Below, piece by piece: positions 1 to 5,328 of a stretch of DNA of 9,538 nt (the stretch's first letter is position 1; every line of letters starts with the position of its first letter). A program made the position numbers and the translations under genes. Below the pieces are notes generated by a model that searched no databases, had not been told where the DNA came from, and saw only the letters and a program-made list of their open reading frames with translations. Source of the DNA: JBQCDV01 sp051960855 (GTDB lineage Bacteria > Actinomycetota > Actinomycetes > JAJZTN01); assembly GCA_051960855.1 (NCBI GenBank), contig JBQCDV010000034.1, forward strand, positions 1 to 9,538. The letters are read 5' to 3'.

Positions 1-623
1 AGACGCTCTACCGGGTGGGTGCGGGCCTGCCGCGCCTGACGGCGCTGGTCCGGGTGATGACCGACGAGCACCGGCTTCTGGAGCAGCTGGTCGACGAGCT
101 CGAGCGCAGCCGCGCCAACTCCGACACGGTGGCAGCCGCAGCGGCCGTACGGACGCTGTTCGCCTCGCACCTGTCGAAGGAGAACGACGTGCTGCTGCCC
201 GCGCTGCTGGAGGAGGGGGTCGACCTGGCCGCACTGCTCGACGGGATGCACGAGGTGCTCGGTGAAGGCTCCGAGGACGGTCATGGTGCTGCGGCGACGG
301 CCCGGGACGCCGAGGGCGCGGCCGGTGGCTGCGGATGCGGTGGTTGCGGCTGCGGAGGTGGCGGGCCCGTTGTCGACGAGGTCCCGGGAGTCGCCGCAGC
401 GCCAGAGGCTGGCGACCTCGACGTCCGCCTTCTTCCGCACGCGCGGCGGCACGAGACGATCTTCGACCGGGTCCGGGCCTTGGCACCGGGTGAGGCCTTC
501 GTGCTGGCCAACGACCACGACCCGGTGCCGCTGCGGTCGCAGCTCGCGCTGGTCGCCCCGGACGCGGAGTGGCGCTACCTGGCGCAGGGCCCCCAGCTCT
601 GGCGGGTGCAGATCAGCCGCTGA
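1..623 (+). CDS. Hemerythrin-like / DUF2249 domain protein (5' end outside window)
   Basis: The reading frame is open through the left edge, so the true start lies outside the window; a GTG at 15 is in frame but nothing marks it as the start. Residue numbers below count from that GTG. The first part looks like a hemerythrin-type helical bundle with possible di-iron ligands: His19 in an EHR motif, His52 and Glu56 in HLSKE, and His79 in DGMHE. A linker follows with four cysteines in a CGCGGCGC pattern (residues 106-113). Residues about 134-201 match the DUF2249 pattern: DLDVR near its start, RHETIF, a Gly-Glu turn, the NDHDP motif (167-171), and WRVQI at the end. Proteins with this pairing are usually called hemerythrin/DUF2249 proteins; O2, NO or redox sensing is commonly suggested, but I cannot assign a substrate. 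The stop at 621-623 is followed at once by a small hairpin. Confidence 0.82.
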   Translation, partial: TLYRVGAGLPRLTALVRVMTDEHRLLEQLVDELERSRANSDTVAAAAAVRTLFASHLSKENDVLLPALLEEGVDLAALLDGMHEVLGEGSEDGHGAAATARDAEGAAGGCGCGGCGCGGGGPVVDEVPGVAAAPEAGDLDVRLLPHARRHETIFDRVRALAPGEAFVLANDHDPVPLRSQLALVAPDAEWRYLAQGPQLWRVQISR

Positions 624-627
624 CGAC

Positions 628-642
628 ACCCGGTGGCCGGGT
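628..642 (+). terminator. Short hairpin just after the hemerythrin/DUF2249 stop
   Basis: ACCCGG (628-633), loop TGG, CCGGGT (637-642) is a perfect 6-bp G/C-rich stem beginning five bases after the stop codon. It has no T-tract, as is common for actinobacterial terminator-like hairpins. Its position makes a termination or 3'-end-stabilising role plausible, but a stem this short can occur by chance in sequence this GC-rich. Confidence 0.4.
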
Positions 643-677
643 AGCGGACGGCGGGCGTCGGGCGGCGACGCGCCGCC

Positions 678-760
678 GTTCGCGGAGCAGCGCTGTTCGG
701 GCCTCGCCGTTCGAGCATCGTTCGGGGAGCAACGCCGTTCGGGGAGCAACGCCGTTCGGT
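678..760. repeat. GTTCG-headed short tandem array
   Basis: GTTCG occurs at 678, 695, 709, 720, 737 and 754, giving units of 17, 14, 11, 17 and 17 bp. The units at 720 and 737 are identical (GTTCGGGGAGCAACGCC), and the unit at 678 differs from them at a few positions. The 14- and 11-bp units look like shortened versions. There are no unique spacers, so this is not a CRISPR array. Function unknown. Confidence 0.7.
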
Positions 761-797
761 CACCGCCGTCGCCGTCGCCAAGCCGCGCCGTCGCCGC

Positions 798-823
798 GGG
801 ACCCGAGTCCGATCTCGGGTCTC
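798..823. repeat. Perfect 7-bp hairpin (10 bp with one wobble)
   Basis: ACCCGAG (801-807) and CTCGGGT (814-820) are exact reverse complements around a 6-nt loop. The stem can be extended outward to 798/823 with one G-U pair. It abuts the first CTCGCGTG/CACGCGAG element, so transcripts in either direction would carry two adjoining stem-loops. No T-tract follows. Confidence 0.55.
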
Positions 824-871
824 GCGTGGACGGTCTTGGTCGCACCACAGCCACCGGCGTTCACGCGAGAC
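819..871. repeat. Inverted-repeat element, copy 1
   Basis: Core 821-869 is 49 nt, starting CTCGCGTG and ending CACGCGAG. In this copy the arms extend to about 14 bp (819-832 against 858-871, one G-T wobble) around a 25-nt centre. The centre carries TGGTCGCACCACAGCC, shared exactly with copies 2 and 3. It resembles a REP/MITE-like intergenic palindromic element; I recognise no published family and no transposase. Confidence 0.7.
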
Positions 872-1027
872 GGCGGAGTCGCGGTGGGAGCACCGCTCGG
901 CGCTGCCGGAGCCGCAGTGGGAGCACGGCGGCGTACGCGGCGGAGTCGCGGTGGAGTCGCGGTGGAGGCACCGCCTGAGGCCCCAGCACGCCGCACGGGT
1001 CACGCAGCCTCGTCGCCAATTCGCCCG

Positions 1028-1076
1028 CTCGCGTGTGCACTCCTGGTCGCACCACAGCCACCACCGTTCACGCGAG
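1028..1076. repeat. Inverted-repeat element, copy 2
   Basis: 49 nt with perfect 8-bp arms CTCGCGTG (1028-1035) and CACGCGAG (1069-1076) and a 33-nt centre, the same length as in copies 1 and 3. The central TGGTCGCACCACAGCC is unchanged from copy 1. The bases just inside the left arm (TGCACTCC) match copy 3, not copy 1, consistent with copies 2 and 3 arising by the 129-bp duplication. Confidence 0.7.
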
Positions 1077-1156
1077 ACACGGACTCGCGGTGGGAAGCAC
1101 CGCCCGAGGACCCACTGCGTCGCACGGGTCACGCAGCCTCACCGCCAACTCACCCC

Positions 1157-1205
1157 CTCGCGTGTGCACTCCTGGTCGCACCACAGCCTCCAGCGTTCAC
1201 GCGAG
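1157..1205. repeat. Inverted-repeat element, copy 3
   Basis: 49 nt with the same perfect 8-bp arms (1157-1164 and 1198-1205) and a 33-nt centre. It differs from copy 2 at only a few central positions (CCTCCAGC for CCACCACC). The arms are fully conserved in all three copies while the centre varies slightly, as expected if the stem is the functional or mobile part. Confidence 0.7.
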
Positions 1206-1408
1206 ACACGGACTCGCGGTGGGTGCACCGCCCGCAGCTGACGGAGCCGCAGTGGGAGCACGGCGACGCAGCTGACGGAGGTGCGGTGGGAGCACCACTC
1301 GGCGCTGACGGAGGTGCGGTGGGAGAGCCACCCGGAGACCGCGGAACCGGCGGTAGGAACGCCGCGCGCAAGGCACCGGAGGCGGCCACCGCCGCACGGA
1401 GAGACGCA

Positions 1409-1439
1409 AGGAGCCCCTGCCGCAACGGCAGGGGCTCCT
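1409..1439 (-). terminator. Strong 14-bp terminator-type hairpin
   Basis: AGGAGCCCCTGCCG (1409-1422), loop CAA, CGGCAGGGGCTCCT (1426-1439) is a perfect 14-bp G/C-rich stem with a 3-nt loop. It lies downstream of the minus-strand Bax inhibitor gene (stop at 1513-1515) and would form in either strand's transcript, so it may also stop plus-strand readthrough from the repeat region. T-tracts are weak on both sides, as is usual in high-GC actinobacteria. Confidence 0.75.
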
Positions 1440-1445
1440 CTGTCA

Positions 1446-1496
1446 GGAGGCAGCCGGACCGCTGCCTCCGACGACTGGTGGATTCAGCGCCAGTCG
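1446..1496 (-). terminator. Two further hairpins in the Bax inhibitor 3' region
   Basis: GGAGGCAGC (1446-1454) pairs with GCTGCCTCC (1461-1469), a perfect 9-bp stem with a 6-nt loop. CGACTGG (1472-1478) pairs with CCAGTCG (1490-1496), a perfect 7-bp stem with an 11-nt loop. With the 14-bp stem at 1409-1439, they form three stems in a row after the gene. They may act together in termination or protect the mRNA 3' end. Confidence 0.5.
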
Positions 1497-1512
1497 CTGT
1501 CAACCGCGGCTG

Positions 1513-2325
1513 TCAGTCGTTGCCCCGCAGGATTGCGAGCAGGCGCAGGATCTCCAGGTAGATCCAGACGACGGTGACCATGAGGCCGAAGCCGGCCAGC
1601 CACGCGGTCTTGGCCGGGGCGCCCTGCCGGATCCAGGTCTCGATGCTGTCGAAGTCGAGCACGAGGAAGAAGCTGGCGATGGCCACGCCGGCGGCGCACA
1701 GCAGCAGGCCGAGACCGCCGGTGCGGAAGCCCCACCCGTCGCCGACGCCGAACATGCCGGCGATGAGGCTGCCCAGTGAGACCAGCAGGTAGCCGCCAGC
1801 CGCGATCATCAGCGTCTTGACGAACTTCGGCGTCGCGCGCAGCCGGCCGCTCTTGTACAGGAAGAGCATCGCCGCAAACGCGGCCAGCGTCCCGAGGATG
1901 GCCTGGCCGACGATGTTGCCGCCGCCGGCCTGAGCGGAGTAGGCGTTGTAGTAGAGGCTGATGCCGCCGACGAAGACGCCCTCGAGGGCGGCGTAGGTGA
2001 GGATCATCGCCGGGCTGATCGTGCGGCGGAAGCTGACGATCATGCCGACCACGAACGCCGCCAGCATCGTGACGATCGGCGCTGCCGGGATCGCCGGGGT
2101 GATGGCGAAGTAGCTGAGCGCGGCGGTGCCGAGCAGCACCGCGAACAGGACGCCGGTCTTCGCGACCACGTCGTCCATCGTGAGCCGACCGGTGTCGAGC
2201 GCCGTGGCGCTCGGCGCGTCGTACATCCGCTGCAGCTCGAGCGGGTCGGGAGTGGCGAAGCCGGGGCCGCGGCCACGCCCTCCGGCGGGCGTGCGGTCAC
2301 GGAAGACAGGGTTGCTGCTCTGCAT
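1513..2325 (-). CDS. Bax inhibitor-1/YccA family membrane protein (BaxI_1 type)
   Basis: 270-aa integral membrane protein. About 50 soluble N-terminal residues (NPVF near the start, a Gly/Arg-rich stretch, then LTMDDVVAKTG) lead into about seven hydrophobic segments, near 53-76, 81-99, 105-127, 136-157, 170-193, 203-223 and 241-267. The LDFDSIE segment at 223-229 carries the acidic residues typical of this superfamily, where paired aspartates act in pH-gated Ca2+ leak in studied relatives; that activity is inferred here. The overall pattern is that of the actinobacterial BaxI_1 subgroup. I chose ATG 2325 because GGGGAG lies ten bases upstream and the homologous N-terminus begins there; the frame stays open to 2616, but the extra part would read through the tRNA gene. 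A candidate ECF-sigma promoter lies about 70-95 bp upstream, and strong hairpins follow the stop. Confidence 0.9.
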   Translation of the reverse strand: MQSSNPVFRDRTPAGGRGRGPGFATPDPLELQRMYDAPSATALDTGRLTMDDVVAKTGVLFAVLLGTAALSYFAITPAIPAAPIVTMLAAFVVGMIVSFRRTISPAMILTYAALEGVFVGGISLYYNAYSAQAGGGNIVGQAILGTLAAFAAMLFLYKSGRLRATPKFVKTLMIAAGGYLLVSLGSLIAGMFGVGDGWGFRTGGLGLLLCAAGVAIASFFLVLDFDSIETWIRQGAPAKTAWLAGFGLMVTVVWIYLEILRLLAILRGND

Positions 2326-2393
2326 CGGCGGTCTGCTCCCCAGAGGCCTGAGTGGTGCGGGCGCCGCCTCGGCGAGACGGCTTCGCTCACAGT

Positions 2394-2420
2394 AACGCGC
2401 TGGTAAAGCCGACCGTTCCC
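2394..2420 (-). promoter_or_regulatory. Candidate ECF-sigma promoter of the Bax inhibitor gene
   Basis: Read on the minus strand, GGGAAC (2420-2415) is followed after 17 bp by CGTT (2397-2394). This fits the -35/-10 pattern of actinobacterial ECF sigma factors of the SigE/SigH/SigR type (GGGAAC/T, about 16-18 bp, CGTT or GTT). A start near 2388 would leave a leader of about 60 nt with the GGGGAG site in place. It implies induction by envelope or thiol stress, but it is a by-eye motif match in GC-rich sequence. Confidence 0.4.
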
Positions 2421-2461
2421 GACATCCCCAACGGCCGAACGGCGCCCGCACGGCGGCCCGG

Positions 2462-2501
2462 GAGTGCCCGCGAGTGCCCGCGAGCACGCACGAGTGCCCC
2501 C
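2462..2501. repeat. Four 10-bp units ending in the tRNA 3' end
   Basis: GAGTGCCCGC occurs twice in succession (2462-2481), followed by the diverged GAGCACGCAC (2482-2491) and then GAGTGCCCCC (2492-2501), which contains the 3' acceptor bases of the minus-strand tRNA. Seen from the tRNA, its GGGGGCACTC end is followed by near-copies of itself. This could be slippage or a trace of repeated 3'-end duplication. Confidence 0.5.
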
Positions 2502-2567
2502 GGTGGGACTCGAACCCACACTGTGGCCCTTTTAAGAGGCTTCCCTCTGCCGTTGGGGTACGGGGGC
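2495..2567 (-). tRNA. tRNA, 73 nt, best-fold anticodon UAA, short variable loop
   Basis: Read on the minus strand: acceptor stem GCCCCCG/CGGGGGC (perfect 7 bp) with discriminator A; T arm GTGGG-TTCGAGT-CCCAC (perfect 5 bp with canonical loop); D arm with CCCC, GGC and AGGG. The anticodon arm AGCCT-CTTAAAA-GGGCC has U33 and a purine at 37. This loop gives anticodon UAA, which would read UUA (Leu). The anticodon stem is imperfect (A27-C43 mismatch, U31-G39 wobble), as is the D stem (C13-A22). The variable loop is only 5 nt, whereas bacterial tRNA-Leu normally has a long class II variable arm, so identity is uncertain; I would not label it tRNA-Leu without a covariance-model call. CCA is not encoded. 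The gene starts six bases after the stop of the upstream methyltransferase gene and is probably co-transcribed with it. Confidence 0.75.
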
Positions 2568-2573
2568 GGCGAC

Positions 2574-3884
2574 CTACGACGCTAGCGCGTGCGGCCGCTG
2601 CCGGAAGCCCATCCACTCCTCGCGGACGAGGGGGACGCCACTGGCGCCGTTCGGGTCCGCCTTGACCGCCAGCACCTGGTTGACGCCGATGCGGTTGTTC
2701 TCGAAGGCGAGGGCCGACGCCGTCATGTAGAGCTTCCAGACCCGGGCACGCCCTGGCGAGACGAGCTTCAGCGCCTCGTCCCAGTGCTCATCGAGGTTGC
2801 TCACCCAGGCGCGCAGCGTCAGCGCGTAGTGCTCACGCAGTGCCTGCACGTCGCGCACCTCGAAGCCGGCCTCCTCGATCCACGACACCGTGCTGCCCAG
2901 CGGCGAGAGCTCGCCGTCGGGGAAGACGTAGGAGTTGATGAACGTCGGACCGTCGTGGCTGGGGCCCGGCCGCCGGGCGATCTGGTGGTTGAGCAACCGG
3001 CCTCCGGGCTTCAGCAGCCCGAAGAGTCCACGGGCATAGTCGAGGTAGGGCGCCTCCCCGACGTGCTCAGCCATGCCGATGGAGGAGATGGCGTCGTAGG
3101 GGCCGTCGTGGACGTCGCGGTAGTCCTGCAGCCGGATCTCGATCTGGTCAGAGAGCCCCGCGTCAGCCACGCGCTTGCGGGCCAGCTCGGCCTGCTCCTG
3201 CGAGACGGTGACGCCCACACCGACGATGCCGTAGTTGCCGGCCGCGTGGATGAGCATGGAGCCCCAGCCGCAGCCGACGTCCAGGAGGCGCTGGCCCGGC
3301 TGCAGGTCGAGCTTGCGGCAGACCAGGTCGAGCTTGTCCCGCTCGGCCTCGGTGATCGTGTAGGTCGCCGACGGCGCCTCACGCCAGTAGGCGCAGGAGT
3401 AGACCATCGACTCGCCCAGGACGAGCCGGTAGAAGTCGTTGCCCACGTCGTAGTGGTGCGAGATGGCGCGGCTGTCGCGGCGCTTGGAGTGCCGGTCGCC
3501 GTCGAGGCGGGCCTCCTCGGCAGGAGGAGCGGGCTCGGGACCGACCGCGCCGAGGCGGACCGCCAGCGCGAGCAGGCGGGCGCGCTCCTTGGCCGGGACA
3601 TGGTGGTTGATCTGGTGGGTGCGGTCCAGCATCAGTGCGAGCCGCTGCAGTCCCTCGTAGAGGTCGCCCTCACAGTCCAGCTCTCCGGCCACGTAGGCCC
3701 GCGCAAGTCCCAGCTCATCGGGACGCCACGCCATCCGGCGCAGGGCCTTGCGGTCCTTCAGGACGATGACCGGCCCGTCCATCGGTCCGGCGTGCGACCC
3801 GTCCCACGCCCGCAGCCCGACCGGCAGCTCCTGCCCCAGCGCGGCCGACATCAGCTCGGCACACCGCTGCGCCACCTGTGACAC
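2574..3884 (-). CDS. Cyclopropane-fatty-acyl-phospholipid synthase family methyltransferase
   Basis: 436 aa. A SAM-dependent enzyme expected to methylate or cyclopropanate unsaturated acyl chains of membrane phospholipids. Residues 1-120 form the N-terminal region of the family; HYDVGNDFY (144-152) is the family signature (usually HYDLSNDFF); LDVGCGWG (201-208) is SAM motif I; LLKPGG (290-295) comes late in the methyltransferase fold. By alignment with E. coli Cfa, the bicarbonate/active-site residues appear to be Cys164 (VYSCAYW), Glu273 (MAEHVG), His300 (LLNHQIA) and Tyr353 (EHYALTL). The GTG start at 3884 was chosen because AGAAGGGGG lies eight bases upstream; another GTG lies three codons in. 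It follows the NADH dehydrogenase gene by 63 bp on the same strand and leads straight into the tRNA. Whether the product is a cyclopropane, a 10-methyl or another methylated chain cannot be told from sequence. Confidence 0.88.
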   Translation of the reverse strand: MSQVAQRCAELMSAALGQELPVGLRAWDGSHAGPMDGPVIVLKDRKALRRMAWRPDELGLARAYVAGELDCEGDLYEGLQRLALMLDRTHQINHHVPAKERARLLALAVRLGAVGPEPAPPAEEARLDGDRHSKRRDSRAISHHYDVGNDFYRLVLGESMVYSCAYWREAPSATYTITEAERDKLDLVCRKLDLQPGQRLLDVGCGWGSMLIHAAGNYGIVGVGVTVSQEQAELARKRVADAGLSDQIEIRLQDYRDVHDGPYDAISSIGMAEHVGEAPYLDYARGLFGLLKPGGRLLNHQIARRPGPSHDGPTFINSYVFPDGELSPLGSTVSWIEEAGFEVRDVQALREHYALTLRAWVSNLDEHWDEALKLVSPGRARVWKLYMTASALAFENNRIGVNQVLAVKADPNGASGVPLVREEWMGFRQRPHALAS

Positions 3885-3947
3885 CTCGTACCCCCTTCTG
3901 CGGGGCGACGTGTCCCGCTGTCCTCTCCTGGCGGCCCCGCGTGCCCG

Positions 3948-5315
3948 TCAGCTGCCGGCGCGCTGCTGCGCCGCCTGCGCAGACTCTGCCGCCACCTGGC
4001 GGAAGGCCTGCCGCGGGTGCTGGAGTGACCCCAGCGCCACGACCTCGCGGCGGAAGAACAGCGCGAGCGTCCAGTCGGCGATCACGCGTGCCTTGCGGTT
4101 GAACGTCGGCACACGGCTGACGTGGTAGGACCGGTGCATGAACCACGCGGGCCACCCGCGGAGCTTGACGCCGTAGACCTGCGCGACACCCTTGTGCAGA
4201 CCTAGCGAGGCTACCGACCCCGCGTACTTGTGGCGATATTGGACCGGCGATTGTCCGTGTAGGACGGCAGCTATGTTGTCGCCGAGCTGCTTGGCCTGTC
4301 GCACCGCGTGCTGGGCACTGGGACCGCACACCGCGCCGGGCTTGTCGCTGGTCAGATCCGGCACGGCGGCGACGTCGCCGGCCGACCAGACGCCGTCGAG
4401 ACCCTCGACCTGCAGCGTCGCCACGCACCGCACCCGGCCCCGGTCGTCGACGGGCAGCGTCGAGGCCATCGTCAGGGGGTTGGGCTTGACACCTGCGGTC
4501 CAGACGATGACGTCGCTGTCGAAGCGCTCGCCGTCGCTGAGCACGACATGGCCGTCCACACAGGACTCCAGCCGCGTCGACAGCCGCACCTCGATGCCAC
4601 GCCGGCGCAGCTCGCGCACGGTGTACTCGCCCATGTCCTCGCCGACCTCGGGCAGGATCCGGTCGCTGGCCTCCACGAGGACGAACCGCATCTCATCCGG
4701 CGAGAGCCGGGGGTAGAACCGCATCGCGTAGCGGGCCATGTCCTCGAGCTCGGCCAGCGCCTCGACACCGGCGTAGCCGCCTCCGACGAAGACGAACGTC
4801 AGCGCGCAACGGCGTCGTTCGGGCTCGAGGGCGCCATCAGCCTTCTCGAGCTGCTCGAGCACCTGGTTGCGCAGCCCGATGGCTTCCTCGATCTCCTTGA
4901 AGCCGATGCCCCGCTCCGCGAGCCCGGGGATGGGCAGCGTCCGCGCCACGGAGCCAGCCGCGTAGACGAGGGTGTCGTAGTCGAGGTGCTCGACCTCCTG
5001 CGCCTCGTTCTCCACCGTCACCCGTTTCGCGCTGACGTCCATCGCGGTGACGTGCCCGGTCAGGACGCGGCAGTGCCGCAGGACACGGCGGAGCGGAACG
5101 ACGACGTGGCGCGGCTCGAGGTTGCCGGCTGCCGCCTCCGGCAGGAACGGCTGGTAGGTCATGTAGGCGCGAGGGTCGATGACAGTGACGGTCGCCTCGG
5201 CGTCAGGACCGCTCAGCCGCAGCTTCTGCTGCAGGCGCAGCGCGGTGTACATGCCGACGTAGCCGCCTCCGACGATGACGATCCGATGCGGGCGTGTCTC
5301 CATGCTTCGCACCAT
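3948..5315 (-). CDS. ndh: Type II NADH dehydrogenase (NADH:quinone oxidoreductase)
   Basis: 455 aa. A membrane-associated flavoprotein that passes electrons from NADH to quinone without pumping protons. The FAD-binding Rossmann motif GGGYVG is at 16-21; YQPFLPEAAAG (54-64) is a typical NDH-2 segment; the NAD-binding motif GGGYAGVE is at 178-185; the second FAD motif, ending SAGDVAAVP, is near 311-319; AQHAVRQAKQLGDN follows at 334-347. The C-terminal part (385-430), with WxxHRSYH and an amphipathic stretch, is where this family meets the membrane and quinone. Start: ATG 5315 has GGTGAG seven bases upstream; an in-frame ATG at 5303 is the alternative. The frame stays open to 5708, but that extension lies over the uracil-DNA glycosylase gene and is not homologous. 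A 12-bp palindrome (5329-5340) sits just before the ribosome site. Confidence 0.92.
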   Translation of the reverse strand: MVRSMETRPHRIVIVGGGYVGMYTALRLQQKLRLSGPDAEATVTVIDPRAYMTYQPFLPEAAAGNLEPRHVVVPLRRVLRHCRVLTGHVTAMDVSAKRVTVENEAQEVEHLDYDTLVYAAGSVARTLPIPGLAERGIGFKEIEEAIGLRNQVLEQLEKADGALEPERRRCALTFVFVGGGYAGVEALAELEDMARYAMRFYPRLSPDEMRFVLVEASDRILPEVGEDMGEYTVRELRRRGIEVRLSTRLESCVDGHVVLSDGERFDSDVIVWTAGVKPNPLTMASTLPVDDRGRVRCVATLQVEGLDGVWSAGDVAAVPDLTSDKPGAVCGPSAQHAVRQAKQLGDNIAAVLHGQSPVQYRHKYAGSVASLGLHKGVAQVYGVKLRGWPAWFMHRSYHVSRVPTFNRKARVIADWTLALFFRREVVALGSLQHPRQAFRQVAAESAQAAQQRAGS

Positions 5316-5328
5316 AGCCACGCTCACC

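Larger units (their letters stand above)
993..1234. repeat. 129-bp tandem duplication
   Basis: The segment starting GCACGGGTCACGCAGCCT at 993 recurs at 1122 with the same 18 bases, and similarity continues through the inverted-repeat element to the GCACCGCCC at about 1105 and 1234. The unit length is exactly 129 bp, with only scattered substitutions and no visible indel. Each unit contains one 49-nt inverted-repeat element and one copy of the GTGGGAGCAC-type motif. It is most simply a recent segmental duplication inside the repeat region. Confidence 0.75.
873..1335. repeat. 33/34-bp degenerate repeat family (about nine copies)
   Basis: Motif cores of the form GTGGGAGCAC start at 884, 917, 951 and 962 (both partial), 1090, 1219, 1252, 1286 and 1319. 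Where copies are contiguous the spacing is 33 or 34 bp, with a unit like GGAGGTGCGGTGGGAGCACC followed by ACTCGGCGCTGAC. The copies flank and interleave with the 49-nt palindromic elements. Units are contiguous with no unique spacers. I assign no function; replication slippage of non-coding DNA is the default explanation. Confidence 0.65.
624..1408. other. Gene-free, repeat-rich spacer
   Basis: I find no supportable gene here. Open frames exist on both strands, but they run across direct and inverted repeats, translate to Arg/Pro/Ala/Gly-rich or Cys/His/Arg-rich low-complexity strings, match no family I recognise, and lack ribosome binding sites. The content is several nested repeat families, listed separately. 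Most repeat spacings (33, 129, 207 bp) are multiples of three, which is why frames stay open, but at least one spacing (34 bp) breaks this. The region lies between the 3' ends of convergent genes, a usual place for repeats to accumulate. Confidence 0.7.

Noticed and set aside
575..1132. Minus-strand frame (185 codons) with repeated RERWWLWCDQ-like segments
   Set aside because: The peptide repeat is only the translation of the palindromic DNA elements; it overlaps the hemerythrin gene and has no supported start.
678..1335. Possible CRISPR array
   Set aside because: Units are contiguous or nested, repeats are degenerate, there are no equal-length unique spacers, and no cas gene is in the window.
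1150..1503. Minus-strand frame (117 codons) through hairpins and repeats
   Set aside because: It covers the three terminator-type stems and the 33-bp repeats, and its composition follows the repeats.
569..1561. Long open plus-strand frame (330 codons) across the repeat region
   Set aside because: It starts inside the hemerythrin gene, spans all repeat families and terminator hairpins, runs into the 3' end of the Bax inhibitor gene on the other strand, and gives Arg/Pro/Ala-rich low-complexity protein with no recognisable domain or ribosome site.
2326..2616. N-terminal extension of the Bax inhibitor protein
   Set aside because: It would translate through the whole tRNA gene, the extension is unlike membrane-protein N-termini of this family, and ATG 2325 has a good ribosome site.
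2589..3881. 430-codon plus-strand frame opposite the methyltransferase gene
   Set aside because: Antisense shadow typical of high GC; the minus strand has all catalytic motifs of the CFA family.
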